Shown: one piece after another, positions 20,463-29,506 of the stretch
Layout of the letters: each line of letters starts with the position of its first letter
Position numbering within the stretch: the stretch's first letter is position 1
DNA from: a bacterium
GTDB taxonomy: Bacteria > UBP6 > UBA1177
Assembly (NCBI GenBank): GCA_016290135.1
Contig: JAEESW010000005.1
Span: 1-64,000 of the forward strand
DNA length: 64,000 bases
Direction of reading: 5' to 3'
The notes under the pieces: generated by a model
Told to the model about the DNA's origin: nothing
Database searches by the model: none
Seen by the model: only the letters and a program-made list of their open reading frames with translations
Made by a program: the position numbers and the translations under genes

Positions 20463-21575
20463 ATGAAAAGATTTTTTACGATCGCACTTGCAGCAACTGC
20501 AATGTTCATGCTGATCTCATGCAGCGACAACAATCTTGATGATCTCATCGACACTGAGACCGGCAACACAGACAGTTCATCGGACACGGTCGACCCGGCT
20601 GATACCGTTGATACGGCTGACACCGTTGATACAACTGATCCGACGACTGATCCGACTGATCCGGCTGATACCGTTGATACAACTGACCCGACTACTGATC
20701 CGACAACTGATCCGACGGCAGACCCGACGACTGACCCGACTACTGATCCGACAACTGATCCGACGGCAGACCCGACAACAGACCCGACAACTGATACCGA
20801 TTCTGACGACACCGATGACTCAGACTCTGAGGGATCACCCGACGACGACACTGACAGCAGTGATGATTCTGACTCTAACGAACCGAATGAAGACTCGGAT
20901 GATACCGAAATATCGGACAGCGATATGACGGACAACGACCCGAACGATCAGGACAATCCCGAAGACCCGGATGAAGACTCGGACGATCCCGAAATGTCGG
21001 ATGCCGGCATGACAGACAACGACCTGAACGATCAGGACAATCCTGAAGAACCTGACGAAGACGCAGACAGCGGAGAAAGCACTGAAATACCGGAATGTTC
21101 AAACTCCTCAGCAACACCGTGCAAAGCAGGCGGCTTGATCTGGTCTTCAAGATCCGCCGCTCCTACAGATTGGGAGCACGCAGGTTCAGGCTGCACGAAC
21201 TGGAGCGAAGGCAAATTCACAAGCGGCTGGAGACTGCCGAAAATCAACGAACTCAGAAAAGTTATGAGAAACTGCACAACTACTGAAACCGGCGGAAACT
21301 GCAGGGTAACGGATGAATGCGCAATTATGGGCACAGATATCAACGGCATCGCATGCTATACAACCCCCGCATGTAAAAAAGTGTTCGGTGACGTATGTTC
21401 AACTGATGCAGAACACAGCCCGTTCGGTGAGACAGGAAAATTATGGACAGCATTCAAGACTCAAGATGATCCCGACTGGGCATGGTATGTAAGTTTTTAC
21501 AACGGCGAGATCGCATGGGCACCGGATTGGACTGACAACGAGATCTATTACCGCTGCGTCCACGCTGACGATTAG
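20463..21575 (+). CDS. Lipoprotein with (DPTT)n repeat linker and DUF1566/Lcl-like domain
   Basis: MKRFFTIALAATAMFMLISCSDN lipobox; TDPTTDPTTDPTADPTTD repeats; 'SGWRLPKINELRKVM'. Confidence 0.8.
   Translation: MKRFFTIALAATAMFMLISCSDNNLDDLIDTETGNTDSSSDTVDPADTVDTADTVDTTDPTTDPTDPADTVDTTDPTTDPTTDPTADPTTDPTTDPTTDPTADPTTDPTTDTDSDDTDDSDSEGSPDDDTDSSDDSDSNEPNEDSDDTEISDSDMTDNDPNDQDNPEDPDEDSDDPEMSDAGMTDNDLNDQDNPEEPDEDADSGESTEIPECSNSSATPCKAGGLIWSSRSAAPTDWEHAGSGCTNWSEGKFTSGWRLPKINELRKVMRNCTTTETGGNCRVTDECAIMGTDINGIACYTTPACKKVFGDVCSTDAEHSPFGETGKLWTAFKTQDDPDWAWYVSFYNGEIAWAPDWTDNEIYYRCVHADD
20641..20800 (+). repeat. 12-bp-unit coding tandem repeat (GAYCCGACNRCT-type, DPTT/DPTA)
   Basis: 36-bp block GACCCGACTACTGATCCGACAACTGATCCGACGGCA occurs at 20685-20720 and again at 20733-20768. 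Confidence 0.9.
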
Positions 21576-21607
21576 CGCGCCCGACAACCGATCCGCCGAG
21601 GTCCACA

Positions 21608-23383
21608 TTGTCAACACAAGAAAATTTCGGTAATTCCTACATAATCGACGGCGATCTGCTGAAAAAACTGCCCGAAACGCCCGGAGTCTATCAGTTCAAG
21701 AACAGACTCGGCAAAGTGATATACATCGGCAAGGCAAAAAACCTCAAAGCGCGTGTTTCGCAGTATATTCTGGGAACAGACAGCCGCCCTATGATAAGTT
21801 CGCTCATGAAAAATGCCGGAAGCGTCGAAATAATCATGACGAATTCGGAATCAGAAGCGCTGATCCTTGAAAATCTCCTCATAAAAAACAGGCAGCCGAT
21901 GTTCAACATCAACCTGAAAGATGATAAAACTTATCCGTATTTAGCCGTAACGGATGAAGAGTGGCCGCGCCTCATCACGACAAGGCGTCTCACAAAAAAA
22001 CTGAAGTCTTTCAGAGGCCCTTTCACTCAGGTGAACCTTCTTAATTCGCTGCGTCAGCTGATTCAGACGCTATACCCGCTAAAATACTGCTCAGACAGAC
22101 ATCCGAAAGGGTGCATCAACTCACAGATAGGCCTGTGTCCCGCTCCGTGCAGGAAAGACGCAGACAAAGAGGCATATTCGGAAAACGTAAAAAACACGAT
22201 AGAAGCGCTTCAGGGGAAAAAATGGAATGAGATCGAAGCGCTGATAAAAGAAAGAATCGATGCAAGCGTGAAAGTCCTTGATTTTGAAAAAGCAGCCAAA
22301 TTGCGAGACCTGCTGAAACTTCTGCCCGACATCAGGCGGAGATACAGCGTCGAGTTCTCGGGAAGCGGTGCGGAAGACCACTTCTGCTTCAGAAGAGAGG
22401 GAGACACCCTTTTTGCAGCTGCGGCGAGATACAGCGAAGGAAAACTGCTCTCGCTTAAATCCTACTCTGCTTCAGGAATATTTGAAGAAATGTCAAGCTG
22501 GACAGCGACTTTTCTCACCTCGTTTTACTCAGGACAAGAGACGCCCGACAAAATTTTTCTCTACCCCGAAACGCTCACGAAAGATGAAATTTCGGCGATC
22601 CTGCAGCGGAAAATCAGAAAAACAGGCACAGTCAGCGGCGAGATACTCAAAATGCTGCAGACCAATATCGAACAGAACATGAAGGTTTTCTTCAACGACT
22701 CCGAAAAGACGAAAAAAGCCCTTTCTGTGATCTCGAAATTCCTCAAAACACCAGTTTCATCGATACAGTGCCTCGATATTTCGACACTTTACGGTGAATA
22801 TAACGTAGCTGGCGCGGTATGGTGGGAAAACGGAAAATTCAACAGACAGAAATACCGGAAATACAAAATCAAAACCGTCAGCGGAGTCGATGACTTCGGA
22901 AGTCTGCGCGAAGTCGCGGCACGTCTTCTCAAACGCTGGCAGGAAAATTCGCTCGAAAAACCGTCATTACTCCTGATTGACGGCGGCGAAGGGCAGGTTT
23001 CGTCGGTAAATTCGATGATCCAGGGTTTCGTCCCTGTTGCCGGCATTATCAAAGACCGTCACAACGTGAAAGGAATGGAACTTCTGATCGACGGAAAAGG
23101 AAACGAACTCGTGCTGCAGGACGCCGCTTTTGCAATGATACTCAAATCAATACGCAATGAAACTCACCGTTTTTCAATAACTTTCAACCGGGAGCAGCGC
23201 AGAGAAAAGCTAGAACTCCCGTTTTCAAGAATCAAAGGGATAGGCAGAGCCCGCGAAAAGGCGCTCCTCGACAGATTCCGCACTCTCTCCGCGATAAAAG
23301 AGGCGACTGTTCAGGAAATAGCCGAAATCCCGGGGATCACGAAAGAACTGGCCGAAGAGATACTTAAATCATTCGATTTCTGA
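21608..23383 (+). CDS. uvrC: Excinuclease ABC subunit C
   Basis: 'LPETPGVYQFKNRLGKVIYIGKAKNLKARVSQY' GIY-YIG; 'GCINSQIGLCPAPC'; C-terminal HhH. Confidence 0.97.
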   Translation: MSTQENFGNSYIIDGDLLKKLPETPGVYQFKNRLGKVIYIGKAKNLKARVSQYILGTDSRPMISSLMKNAGSVEIIMTNSESEALILENLLIKNRQPMFNINLKDDKTYPYLAVTDEEWPRLITTRRLTKKLKSFRGPFTQVNLLNSLRQLIQTLYPLKYCSDRHPKGCINSQIGLCPAPCRKDADKEAYSENVKNTIEALQGKKWNEIEALIKERIDASVKVLDFEKAAKLRDLLKLLPDIRRRYSVEFSGSGAEDHFCFRREGDTLFAAAARYSEGKLLSLKSYSASGIFEEMSSWTATFLTSFYSGQETPDKIFLYPETLTKDEISAILQRKIRKTGTVSGEILKMLQTNIEQNMKVFFNDSEKTKKALSVISKFLKTPVSSIQCLDISTLYGEYNVAGAVWWENGKFNRQKYRKYKIKTVSGVDDFGSLREVAARLLKRWQENSLEKPSLLLIDGGEGQVSSVNSMIQGFVPVAGIIKDRHNVKGMELLIDGKGNELVLQDAAFAMILKSIRNETHRFSITFNREQRREKLELPFSRIKGIGRAREKALLDRFRTLSAIKEATVQEIAEIPGITKELAEEILKSFDF

Positions 23384-23457
23384 TTTTCTTTGCATTTTCC
23401 TTCACACTAAATAAAATCGCGCGATTCGAGTTTTTTCACTTAATTTAGGAGTTAAAA

Positions 23458-25113
23458 ATGACAGTAAAAGAGACATTCGAGAATTGGAAAGCCGGAAGTT
23501 ACGGCAAAGCAGTCGCAAAGTTCCCCGAGAGAAAACAGCGCTTCAAAACATCGTTCGGAGAGACTGTAGAACCTCTCTACATCCCTCAAAACGAGGATGA
23601 AAAATACTTGGAAACACGCGGCATGCCGGGCGAATATCCCTTCACCAGAGGCGTCCAGCCCACGATGTACCGCGGCAGATTCTGGACGATGCGTCAGTAT
23701 GCAGGTTTCGGAACGGCTGAAGAATCGAACAAACGTTACAAATACCTTCTCGGCAACGGTCAGACAGGTCTTTCGGTCGCTTTCGACCTTCCGACGCAGA
23801 TCGGTTACGACTCTGACCATCCGATGAGTGACGGTGAAGTCGGAAAAGTCGGCGTTGCCATCGATTCTCTCAGAGACATGGAGATACTTTTCGGCGGCAT
23901 TCCGCTGGGCGATGTCTCGACTTCAATGACTATCAACGGAACAGCTTCCGTCCTTCTTTCGATGTATATCGCAGTTGCCGAGCAGCAGGGTTTTTCTGCC
24001 GACAAACTCACGGGGACCATTCAGAACGACATTCTCAAAGAATACATTGCGAGAGGCACCTACCGCTTCCCGCCGAAACCTTCGATGAGACTCATCACCG
24101 ATATTTTCGCATTCTGCGCGCAGAACGTTCCGAAGTGGAACACGATCTCCATTTCTGGTTACCACATCCGCGAAGCCGGATCCAACGCAGTCCAGGAAGT
24201 CGCTTTCACCCTTGCTGACGGTATCGCTTACGTCGAAGCCGCTATCAAGGCAGGTCTTGACGTCGATGTTTTCGCGCCGCGCCTTTCCTTCTTCTTCAAC
24301 GCGAACAACAACCTTCTTGAGGAAGTCGCAAAATTCCGCGCTGCAAGAAGGCTTTGGGCCGAGATCATGAAGTTCCGCTTCAACTCCAAAAGCGCAAAAT
24401 CGCAGATGCTCCGTTTCCACACTCAGACTGCAGGATGCACTCTCACAGCACAGCAGCCCGACAACAACATCGTCCGTGTTGCTATCCAGACTTTGGCGGC
24501 AGTTCTCGGCGGAACACAGTCACTCCACACCAACAGCCGTGACGAAGCGCTTGCACTTCCGACCGAAGACAGCGTTCGTATCGCGCTCAGAACGCAGCAG
24601 ATCGTTGCTTACGAAAGCGGTGTTGCAGACACGATCGACCCGCTCGCAGGAAGCTACTACATCGAAGCTCTTACCGACAGCATCTACGAAAAGGCGAAAG
24701 GATACATCGCTCGCATCGACGAACTCGGCGGAATGGTCGAAGCGATAGAGAAAGGCTTCGTCCAGCAGGAGATCCAGGACAGCGCTTACCACTATCAGCT
24801 TGAAGTCGAAAGCGGAGAACAGGTCGTTGTCGGCGTCAACAAGTTCCAGATCAAGGAACCCGCTCCGGCGAACCTTCTTAAAGTCGATCCGTCGATCCAG
24901 GTCGCTCAGATCGCAAAAATCAAGGCCGTCAAGGAAGAGCGTGACAACGATGCAGTCAAGAGACACCTCGCCATCATCAAACAGACGGCTCAGACCAGCG
25001 ACAACCTTATGCCGAAGATCCTCGACGCTGTAAAACAGTATGCGACACTCGGTGAGATCGCAGGCACGCTCGAAGAAGTCTTCGGCGTTCACAAAGAATC
25101 TGTAGTCCTTTAA
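23458..25113 (+). CDS. Methylmalonyl-CoA mutase large-subunit catalytic domain (no B12-binding domain)
   Basis: '[24 protein letters not shown]', '[19 protein letters not shown]', '[19 protein letters not shown]', ends at 551 aa. Confidence 0.92.
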   Translation: MTVKETFENWKAGSYGKAVAKFPERKQRFKTSFGETVEPLYIPQNEDEKYLETRGMPGEYPFTRGVQPTMYRGRFWTMRQYAGFGTAEESNKRYKYLLGNGQTGLSVAFDLPTQIGYDSDHPMSDGEVGKVGVAIDSLRDMEILFGGIPLGDVSTSMTINGTASVLLSMYIAVAEQQGFSADKLTGTIQNDILKEYIARGTYRFPPKPSMRLITDIFAFCAQNVPKWNTISISGYHIREAGSNAVQEVAFTLADGIAYVEAAIKAGLDVDVFAPRLSFFFNANNNLLEEVAKFRAARRLWAEIMKFRFNSKSAKSQMLRFHTQTAGCTLTAQQPDNNIVRVAIQTLAAVLGGTQSLHTNSRDEALALPTEDSVRIALRTQQIVAYESGVADTIDPLAGSYYIEALTDSIYEKAKGYIARIDELGGMVEAIEKGFVQQEIQDSAYHYQLEVESGEQVVVGVNKFQIKEPAPANLLKVDPSIQVAQIAKIKAVKEERDNDAVKRHLAIIKQTAQTSDNLMPKILDAVKQYATLGEIAGTLEEVFGVHKESVVL

Positions 25114-25201
25114 ATTTCAACTTGATCTTTTCGGGATCCCGATATTCCGGTGCGGCGTTCGGGATCTCGTGATTCCGTTACATTGGGATATCGATCAAAG
25201 A

Positions 25202-25663
25202 TCAGCGACCGGCAAGAATGTCGCAGACTTTTTCCGCGTGTCCTGCCGCTTTGACTTTTTCGAAAACTTCTATGATCTTTCTGTCCGGACCGATGAGATA
25301 AGTCGTTCTGACGACACCCATCGACTCTTTTCCGTAAAGTTTTTTGAGCTGCCATGCGCCGTATTTCTGCAAGACTTCTTTGTCGGGGTCGGAAAGAAGA
25401 AGGACTTTGAGTCCGTGTTTTTCCTCGAATTTGCGGTGTGATTCGACCGAATCGGGGCTTATTCCGATGATAACGGCATGAAGAGATCTAAATTTATCGG
25501 CAAGTTCGGAAAACTCCTTCGCCTCTGTCGTGCAGCCCGAAGTGTTGTCGCGCGGATAGAAGTAAAGAACGACGTTATAACCTGTGAAATCAGTCAGTTT
25601 TATCTCCGTTCCATGCGAATCCTGAAGTTTGAATTCGGGAGCGGTGTCACCTTTTTTAAGCAT
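25202..25663 (-). CDS. bcp: Thiol peroxidase / peroxiredoxin Bcp-like
   Basis: 'LYFYPRDNTSGCTTEAKEFSEL'. Confidence 0.9.
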   Translation of the reverse strand: MLKKGDTAPEFKLQDSHGTEIKLTDFTGYNVVLYFYPRDNTSGCTTEAKEFSELADKFRSLHAVIIGISPDSVESHRKFEEKHGLKVLLLSDPDKEVLQKYGAWQLKKLYGKESMGVVRTTYLIGPDRKIIEVFEKVKAAGHAEKVCDILAGR

Positions 25664-25672
25664 TTTTTTCTC

Positions 25673-26452
25673 CTACGAAATTTCCTTATTGTTGAAGAAC
25701 ATGACTGCGAGCGAAAGGACGATCACAATGATCAAAAGTGCATAAACCGAAGCGAAACCGAGGCTCAAACCGTCCAGACCGCGGCCGTAAACAAGATTGT
25801 CCTTGATGTTGAAGTGCGAAAAATCGGGAAGGACATAACGCAGAGTCATGACAAGATTCTTAACAAATTCGGAAGTCCTGCTCGTTATCGCATAAACAAG
25901 GTTGTAGGAAGTCGCCCCGATCAGATAAAACGAGATCGTGAGCATCGCCGCAACTGCCGGCTCTGTGAGAGTCGAACAGAGAACAGCGACAGAAATAACG
26001 GTGCAGGTCTGAAGAAAGATCGTGTAAACTGCCGGCATATAGCCGAAAAAGCGCGAAAATCCGCCGAAAACAGTGAGGAGTATCGCAAAAATTATGCACA
26101 TTACGACTATTTCAACAACGATGAGGAGCACCATACCGAAAAATTTTCCCAAAATGTATTCGGGGCGCGCGATCGGCCGTGCCAGAAGCGGATGGAGAGT
26201 CTTAAGCGAAAGTTCCTTGTGAACGAGCGAAATGCCGAGGAAGATCGAAAGGACGGTCGAGAAGATCTCGATAGTTCCAAGGCCGATATCGCTGATGATA
26301 TCCTGCACGTTGCCTATCGTCATCTGCGTGATTCCGATGCCGAGCGCAAAGATGAAAAGTGCGAAGAAAAGAAGGATGTAGAGCACTTTGCTGCGGACCA
26401 TTTCGAGAAAAGTGTAGAACGAAACATTTGCAATTCTTTTAATGCTGTCCAT
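25673..26452 (-). CDS. ABC-2-type transporter permease
   Basis: Multiple TM helices; adjacent to and overlapping ABC ATPase; 'KELSLKTLHPLLARPIARPEYILGKF'. Confidence 0.8.
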   Translation of the reverse strand: MDSIKRIANVSFYTFLEMVRSKVLYILLFFALFIFALGIGITQMTIGNVQDIISDIGLGTIEIFSTVLSIFLGISLVHKELSLKTLHPLLARPIARPEYILGKFFGMVLLIVVEIVVMCIIFAILLTVFGGFSRFFGYMPAVYTIFLQTCTVISVAVLCSTLTEPAVAAMLTISFYLIGATSYNLVYAITSRTSEFVKNLVMTLRYVLPDFSHFNIKDNLVYGRGLDGLSLGFASVYALLIIVIVLSLAVMFFNNKEIS

Positions 26453-27377
26453 TTTCTTCCTCCTTAACCTCCTTGAAAACTATCTCTTCCAGCGAAGGAT
26501 ATGAACCGTTCGCATTCAAAACCGTGTATCCTTTGCCGACAACTTCAGCCAGTTTCATGTTGAAATCACGGATATCTGCACAGTCGAGAACGAATCTGTC
26601 AGAAACGATCCTGACACCGTCGAAAAGCGAGAAAACGGCGTCTTTCATGCTCTTGTCGCACGAAAATTCGATCGAATATCTGACGTCTTCCGGGCGGATG
26701 ATCTCATGCAGAGAGCCGAAACTTTTGAGCTTTCCGTGCTCGATGATGAGGACTCTGTCGGAAAGGTTTTCGATATCACTCAGGATGTGGCTTGAGAAAA
26801 TGACGCTTTTTCCGTCTCTCTTGAGGCCGCGGATAATGTCTTTGACCTCTTTTCTGCCGATCGGATCAAGGCCGCTCATCGGTTCGTCCATAATGACAAG
26901 TTCCGGATCGTGAATTATCGCCTGAGCCAGACCGATTCTCTGAAGCATACCTTTCGAATAACTCGCAAGTTTGCGGTTCCTCTCCTCGAAAAGTCCCACT
27001 TTTTTCAGCACGTTTTCAGCTTTATCGGTAAGAATCCTGCCGCTTATTCCCGAAAGTTTTCCGAAATATTTCAGAACTTCCATCGCGGTAAGTTCGGAAT
27101 AAAAGTAAGGTCTCTCAGGCAGGAAGCCGATTTTGCTCTTAACTTCGCGCTCTCCCGGCTTTTTGCCGAAAACAGAAATTTCGCCGCTTGTAGGCTTGAT
27201 GAAGCCCATTATCATTTTGATTGTCGTCGTCTTTCCGGCGCCGTTGTGGCCGACGAATCCGATTATTTCACCCTGCTCCATTGAGAAAGAAAGGTCTTTG
27301 ACCGACTCGATCTTCGTCCAGACCTTCATCGGATGGCTGAAAACCTTCCTGACATTTTTGAGTTCGATAGGTTTCAC
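26439..27377 (-). CDS. ABC transporter ATP-binding protein
   Basis: 'GFVGHNGAGKTTTIKM' Walker A, 'YSKGMLQRIGLAQAIIHDPELVIMDEPMSGLD'. Confidence 0.93.
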   Translation of the reverse strand: MKPIELKNVRKVFSHPMKVWTKIESVKDLSFSMEQGEIIGFVGHNGAGKTTTIKMIMGFIKPTSGEISVFGKKPGEREVKSKIGFLPERPYFYSELTAMEVLKYFGKLSGISGRILTDKAENVLKKVGLFEERNRKLASYSKGMLQRIGLAQAIIHDPELVIMDEPMSGLDPIGRKEVKDIIRGLKRDGKSVIFSSHILSDIENLSDRVLIIEHGKLKSFGSLHEIIRPEDVRYSIEFSCDKSMKDAVFSLFDGVRIVSDRFVLDCADIRDFNMKLAEVVGKGYTVLNANGSYPSLEEIVFKEVKEEENGQH

Positions 27378-27500
27378 GCGATTCCTCCCTAAAAATCAAA
27401 AAACGAGAGATTATAATGAAAACAAATAAAAGAGCAAAAAAGCCCTGGCGGATTACGACTATACAACAGCCGTAGGATTTGCTGCAAATTTTCCACAGCC

Positions 27501-27540
27501 ATTCGATATTTTTGTGTATATACACACTTTTATCGACTGG
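27501..27540. repeat. Direct repeat copy 1 flanking DUF4143-type ATPase gene
   Basis: ATTCGATATTTTTGTGTATATACACACTTTTATCGACTGG, perfect GTGTATATACAC core. Confidence 0.9.
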
Positions 27541-27554
27541 GAACCGACTAATTT

Positions 27555-28811
27555 TTACAACTGTACTTTATTCAGGAGAAAATCATATATGTTAAGAATA
27601 AGAATTCCGTCATCATTGCGATAGGTAGGCTGCATACCGCCGACAATCACCACTTTTTGAAAGCTGTCGTCAATATGTTTCAGTGAACGCAGTTCCTGTT
27701 CATATTTTTCTTCAGACGGCAATGCGAAAGCTGACTGTATATAAATCCGGTCATATCCTTTATTGCAGACGAAATCGACTTCCAGTTGTCTGCGCTCACT
27801 TTTTCCCTCGGCGTTCCTGCCGAACATCGTCAGCTGTCCCACATCAACTGCAAATCCTCTGACACGCAATTCATTGTATATCAAGTTTTCCATTAAATGA
27901 GTCTGCTCTGTCTGGCGGAAATTAAGCCTGGCATTCCTAAGTCCAAGATCTCTGAAATAATATTTTGCCGGAGTATCGATATATTTTCTGCCTTTAATAT
28001 CATAACGAACCGCTTTTTCTATCAAAAAAGCATCCTGCATATAGTCGATGTACGATTTGATAGTATCTAGTGAGATACGGCTCTGTTTGACGCTTCTGAA
28101 AGTGTTTTGAATTTTATGCGGATTAGTTAAAGAGCCGATGCCGCTCGCGATCACATCGATCAGCTCATCCAAATCGGCATCCAGTTGAATGGAATACCTT
28201 TCTTTAATGTCTTTCAAATAGGTTTGAATGAATAAACTTTTCAGATACTCCTTTTTATCGTTTTCATCGCTCATCGTAACTGTTTTCGGCAACCCGCCGT
28301 ACTGCATATAATCATAGAGCAGTCTCATATTATAGACATCATGCTGAGGCTGAGCCGACATATATTCTTCAAAATTCAAGGGGTGGACCATAATACTGTG
28401 ACCCCGCCCCCTGAATTCCGTAATCACATCCTTTGACAGAAATTTTGCATTTGATCCGGTTACAAAGACATCGACATTTTCAATTTGAAGGTAACTGTTC
28501 AGTACATCTTCAAATTCTTTAACCATCTGTATCTCGTCAAGCAGAATGTAATATTTGCCGTCATCGACCAACTGCGCATCAATGTATTGCAAAAGATTGT
28601 CCGGATCACGCAACTCGCTGTTACGCCTGTCTTCCAGATTTATTTTTATGATATGATCTTCCGGAGTCCCTTCTTTTTCCAAAGCATCGGCAAAAATGTT
28701 GAACAGCAAATAGGATTTTCCGCTTCTGCGCATACCGGTAATGACCTTTATCATGCCGTTACCGCGGCTCTTCAGTAATTTCTGCTCGTACAAATCACGT
28801 TTTATCCTCAT
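27555..28811 (-). CDS. AAA+ ATPase with DUF4143-type C-terminal domain
   Basis: 'VITGMRRSGKSYLLFNIF' Walker A; 'YYILLDEIQMVKEF'; 'FVTGSNAKFLSKDV'; C-terminal 'LEVDFVCNKGYDRIYIQSAFAL'. Confidence 0.9.
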   Translation of the reverse strand: MRIKRDLYEQKLLKSRGNGMIKVITGMRRSGKSYLLFNIFADALEKEGTPEDHIIKINLEDRRNSELRDPDNLLQYIDAQLVDDGKYYILLDEIQMVKEFEDVLNSYLQIENVDVFVTGSNAKFLSKDVITEFRGRGHSIMVHPLNFEEYMSAQPQHDVYNMRLLYDYMQYGGLPKTVTMSDENDKKEYLKSLFIQTYLKDIKERYSIQLDADLDELIDVIASGIGSLTNPHKIQNTFRSVKQSRISLDTIKSYIDYMQDAFLIEKAVRYDIKGRKYIDTPAKYYFRDLGLRNARLNFRQTEQTHLMENLIYNELRVRGFAVDVGQLTMFGRNAEGKSERRQLEVDFVCNKGYDRIYIQSAFALPSEEKYEQELRSLKHIDDSFQKVVIVGGMQPTYRNDDGILILNIYDFLLNKVQL

Positions 28812-28820
28812 GTTTCACCT

Positions 28821-28858
28821 CGATATCTTTGTGTCAATACACACTTTTATCAACTGAA
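28821..28858. repeat. Direct repeat copy 2, immediately upstream of the ATPase start codon
   Basis: CGATATCTTTGTGTCAATACACACTTTTATCAACTGA; TGTG-N6-CACA core. Confidence 0.85.
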
Positions 28859-28893
28859 CAATAGCATGTTTTTTTCAATAGTGCAAGCAGTTC

Positions 28894-28935
28894 ATTCGAT
28901 ATTTTTGTGTACATCCACACTTTTATCGACTGAAA
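28894..28935. repeat. Direct repeat copy 3
   Basis: ATTCGATATTTTTGTGTACATCCACACTTTTATCGACTGAA; 37/40 identical to copy 1. Confidence 0.9.
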
Positions 28936-28956
28936 AATCCATTAACCTCCCTCTCA

Positions 28957-29307
28957 TCAGATGCAGATTGGATCATCCGCAGTAGGAGTGTCACAGTTAG
29001 GACGGCAGAAGGTGATCCTGCCATCTTTGTCGTAATAAGGGAAGGGAGCTTCACTCAAAGACGGCTGGCATTCGTCTGAATCGGATTTTTCCGTGTCGGA
29101 ATCCGTATCGACATCCGGCTTTACATCCGAATCATCAACGATTTCAGAATTTTGAGAGTCAGAATCATCATCGATAGTTTCCGTATCACTGCCGTCGGAA
29201 TCGGCATCCGACAGAATGTCAGAATCGTTTGATGAGTGCGAGGATGAGCAGGAAACCAGGAAAATCAATCCCAAAACAACTAAAAATAGTCTTAAATGGA
29301 GCGGCAT
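28957..29307 (-). CDS. Short Asp/Ser-rich lipoprotein (possibly C-terminally truncated)
   Basis: 'VVLGLIFLVSCSSSHSSNDSDILSDADSDGSDTETIDDDSD'; ends ...CDTPTADDPICI 21 bp from repeat copy 3. Confidence 0.6.
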   Translation of the reverse strand: MPLHLRLFLVVLGLIFLVSCSSSHSSNDSDILSDADSDGSDTETIDDDSDSQNSEIVDDSDVKPDVDTDSDTEKSDSDECQPSLSEAPFPYYDKDGRITFCRPNCDTPTADDPICI

Positions 29308-29506
29308 ATTCACCTCCGAAATTGTAAAAAACAGCACCGAATAGTTTATTTTTAAAAACAATGTGTCAAGCGTAAGATCAATACTATGACATCAATTTTG
29401 CTTTTCTTCGCAACCGTTTCTTGCATTTTGAACGCTCTTGACTATAAAACTTCCGTTTTTTTGTGCTATAACAAATGAATTTTTATAATTTTGAGGAGAT
29501 TTTATC

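Noticed and set aside
20423-20935. Minus-strand ORF with SVVGSVVGS repeats
   Set aside because: Mirror of the DPTT coding repeat in the real lipoprotein gene
25114-25200. Possible structured RNA/hairpin between the mutase and bcp genes
   Set aside because: Some inverted GGGATCC/GGGATCT text, but arms do not pair consistently when read through; not strong enough to report
25478-26467. 329-aa plus-strand ORF
   Set aside because: Antisense to the ABC-2 permease and bcp; highly charged, no family features
27501-28935. CRISPR array interpretation of the three repeats
   Set aside because: Only three diverged copies with irregular spacing (one gap contains a gene); no Cas genes
27501-28935. Classical IS element
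   Set aside because: No transposase and no terminal inverted repeats; repeats are direct
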